From positions 1-64,000 of the forward strand of contig NZ_LWMW01000044.1 of NCBI RefSeq assembly GCF_001639285.1: DNA of 64,000 bases, in the 5' to 3' direction. Source of the stretch: Methanobrevibacter cuticularis (GTDB taxonomy: Archaea > Methanobacteriota > Methanobacteria > Methanobacteriales > Methanobacteriaceae). Below the pieces are notes generated by a model that saw only the letters and a list, made by a program, of their open reading frames with translations, was not told where the DNA came from and did not search any database. Positions 62,014-64,000 of the stretch are shown here, piece after piece. The number at the start of each line of letters is the position of its first letter. Position 1 is the stretch's first letter. The translations under genes and the position numbers were made by a program.

Positions 62014-62303
62014 GGGAGTGTTTCATAAGTCAGTTTTTTAGAAATTTTCATGAAATTAGTTTCCATAAAAATCATTTAAATATTAAATAGTTAATAAAAT
62101 ATGTATTAATAGCTATAATAAATTAATTGTTTTATTTAGTTCGATTTTTAAAGAATTTATGTTATTTTAAGTTTAATTTATAGATTTTTTAAGTATTATT
62201 TTTAAGAAATAAAATAATATAGGTATTTATATAATATTTAAAGATTTTAAATGAGGAATATTTTTATTAAATTTTTTAAAAATCTTGCTTATGAGACACT
62301 CTC
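62014..62303. mobile_element. MITE copy C (290 bp)
   Basis: Same orientation as copy A. The left end has one change (GGGAGTGTTTCATAAGT); the right end is TTATGAGACACTCTC. It lies between the divergent coiled-coil and NifX-like genes, so it could affect their promoters. Confidence 0.88.
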
Positions 62304-62518
62304 ATTAATTATTTTTTTTTATCATGAATGATATTGTGTATTAGGATAATTATAACAATCGTTAAGTTTATATAATATCTTATTGTTAATATGATATTAG
62401 ATTATTTATAATATGTTTTAGCATTATGAAATTATAATTACTAAATTATTAAATTATTATAAATTACTTTTAAATTAAATAGCTAATTATTAATTAAAAT
62501 AAATAACAAGTGAGTATA

Positions 62519-62857
62519 ATGTCTTTTAAAGTTGCAATAGCTAGTAGTGATGGAGAAAATGTTAATCAACACTTTGGAAAAGCAGATCATTTCCTAATTT
62601 TTGAAATAGATGATGGTAACTATAAATTCTTAGAGTCAAGAAGTATTGTTCCATCATGTGGTGGAGAAGAAACTATAGATCATACAAGAGAACAAACTAT
62701 GAAGTTAATTTCTGATGTAAAAGCAGTTTTAGTAAGTAATATAGGTCCACAACCTATAGAAACGCTAATAGCTAATAATATTGTTCCTTATATGACGTCT
62801 ATGAATATAGATGATGCTTTGAAAGAGTTAATCTCATTAAAAAAATTTAAAGATTAA
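62519..62857 (+). CDS. NifX/NifB-type iron-molybdenum cofactor-binding domain protein
   Basis: A 112-residue single domain of the NifX/NafY/NifB C-terminal family: 'KVAIASSDGENVNQHFGKAD' at the start, 'VPSCGGEE' in the middle and 'VLVSNIGPQPIETLIANNI' near the end. These small proteins bind Fe-S or Fe-Mo precursor clusters; many methanogens have copies unrelated to nitrogenase. I start at the ATG at 62519, with AAGTGAG upstream; a GTG at 62510 is in frame. A radical SAM gene follows beyond a repeat array on the same strand. Confidence 0.88.
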   Translation: MSFKVAIASSDGENVNQHFGKADHFLIFEIDDGNYKFLESRSIVPSCGGEETIDHTREQTMKLISDVKAVLVSNIGPQPIETLIANNIVPYMTSMNIDDALKELISLKKFKD

Positions 62858-62861
62858 ATAA

Positions 62862-63246
62862 AAGATTTGATTATTGGTTTTAGTAGTTTATGGAAGAAAT
62901 TAAGAGTTTGATTATTGTTTTAGTAGTTTATGGAAGAAATTAAGAGTTTGATTATTGGTTTTAGTAGTTTATGGAAGAAATTAAGAGTTTGATTATTGGT
63001 TTTAGTAGTTTATGGAAGAAATTAAGAGTTTGATTATTGGTTTTAGTAGTTTATGGAAGAAATTAAGAGTTTGATTATTGGTTTTAGTAGTTTATGGAAG
63101 AAATTAAGAGTTTGATTATTGGTTTTAGTAGTTTATGGAAGAAATTAAGAGTTTGATTATTGGTTTTAGTAGTTTATGGAAGAAATTAAGAGTTTGATTA
63201 TTGGTTTTAGTAGTTTATGGAAGAAATTAAGAGTTTGATTATTGTT
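62862..63246. repeat. 41-bp tandem repeat, 9 full copies plus a part
   Basis: Units of AAGAGTTTGATTATTGGTTT plus TAGTAGTTTATGGAAGAAATT, 40-41 bp, at 62862, 62902, 62942 and then every 41 bp to 63229. Copies 3-9 are practically identical, so expansion is recent. It begins 5 bp after the NifX-like stop and ends 41 bp before the next start codon. Confidence 0.97.
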
Positions 63247-63287
63247 TAATGGAATTATATATAATTATCAAAAATTGAGGGAATAAG

Positions 63288-64000
63288 ATGGAATATGATG
63301 AAAATTATCTTTTTTTGAAGGCAGATCTTCTTACAGAAGGAGTTCAGTCTGATAAAGAGAGTTTAGAAGGAGTAGGAACGAAATACAAGGAACAAAATCA
63401 TGGATTGTTTGGATGGGATTTTGAAAGTCATCCTGATGTTAAACTTCCAGATGATTTTTATCTTCCAGATGGAACTGTTGTTCAATTTCGTTTAAACTCT
63501 TCTTCACAATACAACATAAGAAAAGAAGAAGATAAACTTTATGTATATAAAAACAATGGAAAAATTTGTGAAGTAAAATGGATGGAAAGACCAGAATATT
63601 ACAATAAAAAAACATCTTCTGGTAAAGACATGATTAAAATTGGACAAATTGGTGGTGATGACTGCTTATTTTTCTGTTTTCAGAATTATTGTTCTAATTT
63701 TCAAGAGAATAATCAATGTTCATTTTGTAATCTCGTTTCAACCTCTAAAACATATAACTCTGTAATTCGTAAAAAAGAGGCGGAAGATATAGGAGAAGTT
63801 GCAGCTGCTGCGTGGGCTGAAGGAAAAGTTAATCATATAAACATGACTGGAGGATGTTATATAAGTGGAAAAGAATTGGAAGTTGTTGATGCAATAGCTT
63901 CAGCTATTAAAAAACACACTGGTAAAACAAAGATTTCAGGATTGGTTGCTCCAGCTCCTGCAAAAGGAGATAATATTCAAGGATATTTTGACACAGGAAT
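63288..64000 (+). CDS. radical SAM protein with CX8CX2C motif (cut by window edge)
   Basis: At least 237 residues are visible, open to the window end. An N-terminal domain (1-110, 'LPDDFYLPDGTVVQFRLN') precedes the radical SAM region: 'CFQNYCSNFQENNQCSFC' gives C135, C144 and C147 with CX8CX2C spacing instead of the usual CX3CX2C, plus nearby C126 and C130. 'NHINMTGGCYISG' is the SAM-binding GGxxx strand and 'KISGLVAPAPAK' a later barrel strand. The substrate is unknown. GAGGG lies 8 bases before the ATG at 63288. The NifX-like gene upstream hints at Fe-S cofactor chemistry (inference). Confidence 0.8.
   Translation, partial: MEYDENYLFLKADLLTEGVQSDKESLEGVGTKYKEQNHGLFGWDFESHPDVKLPDDFYLPDGTVVQFRLNSSSQYNIRKEEDKLYVYKNNGKICEVKWMERPEYYNKKTSSGKDMIKIGQIGGDDCLFFCFQNYCSNFQENNQCSFCNLVSTSKTYNSVIRKKEAEDIGEVAAAAWAEGKVNHINMTGGCYISGKELEVVDAIASAIKKHTGKTKISGLVAPAPAKGDNIQGYFDTG

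Noticed and set aside
62862-63246. Possible CRISPR array (41-bp units)
   Set aside because: The units are directly joined with no spacers; it is a simple tandem array.

Overview
The window is archaeal and strongly AT-rich. It carries a one-domain archaeal histone, CofH (coenzyme F420 synthesis), a membrane-bound LonB, archaeal-type shikimate kinase, ribosomal protein S17e, Hel308, an HVO_0476-type zinc protein, DUF2098 and three giant adhesin-like proteins. This mix points to a Methanobacteriales methanogen, most likely Methanobrevibacter or a close relative; the species is inferred from gene content and was not searched. Genes are short-spaced but the gaps are long, very AT-rich and full of small tandem repeats.

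Layout. 1-16 kb: an edge-truncated transposase, a tiny zinc protein, the first of three stand-alone PRC-barrel proteins, a MarR regulator and MATE exporter, HVO_0476 zinc protein, the tRNA methylthiotransferase MtaB, CofH, histone, tRNA-Val and tRNA-Phe, two small unknown proteins, DeoC, an Elp3 enlarged by a repeat-filled insertion, DUF2098 and two DUF308 membrane proteins. 16-24 kb, all minus strand: Hel308, MoaC, a GT4 glycosyltransferase, CbiD, a glutaredoxin-like protein and an SppA-type protease. 24-35 kb: two divergent adhesin-like genes separated by a decayed IS1182-like element. An (AT)17 tract lies upstream of one adhesin and a 13-G tract upstream of the other. 35-43 kb: aromatic and lysine biosynthesis around S17e (shikimate kinase, chorismate mutase, S17e, aspartate kinase, DapA, DapB, Asd). 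43-48 kb: a third adhesin facing a decayed surface-protein gene. 48-64 kb: an HTH plus membrane-protein pair, CobQ, LonB, PRPP synthetase, HypA and HypB (nickel delivery to hydrogenases), DUF354, a cyclase-family hydrolase, a coiled-coil/winged-helix protein, a NifX-like protein and the start of an unusual radical SAM enzyme.

How the genes work together. AroK and chorismate mutase feed aromatic amino acids; LysC, Asd, DapA and DapB form the aspartate-to-lysine route; CbiD and CobQ are corrinoid steps; HypA/HypB and CofH supply cofactors for methanogenesis enzymes; MtaB and Elp3 modify tRNA anticodon loops.

Most striking observations: (1) a 290-291 bp MITE present three times with matching terminal inverted repeats, two copies just downstream of adhesin genes; (2) simple-sequence tracts upstream of the two divergent adhesins that could act as contingency switches; (3) a 9-residue tandem repeat and a C7 tract inside the core tRNA-modifying enzyme Elp3; (4) many unrelated 20-73 bp tandem arrays in intergenic DNA; (5) strong apparent over-use of the palindrome TAGCTA; (6) a NifX-like gene and a CX8CX2C radical SAM gene separated by a 41-bp repeat array. 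No CRISPR array, prophage or recognisable defence island was seen.
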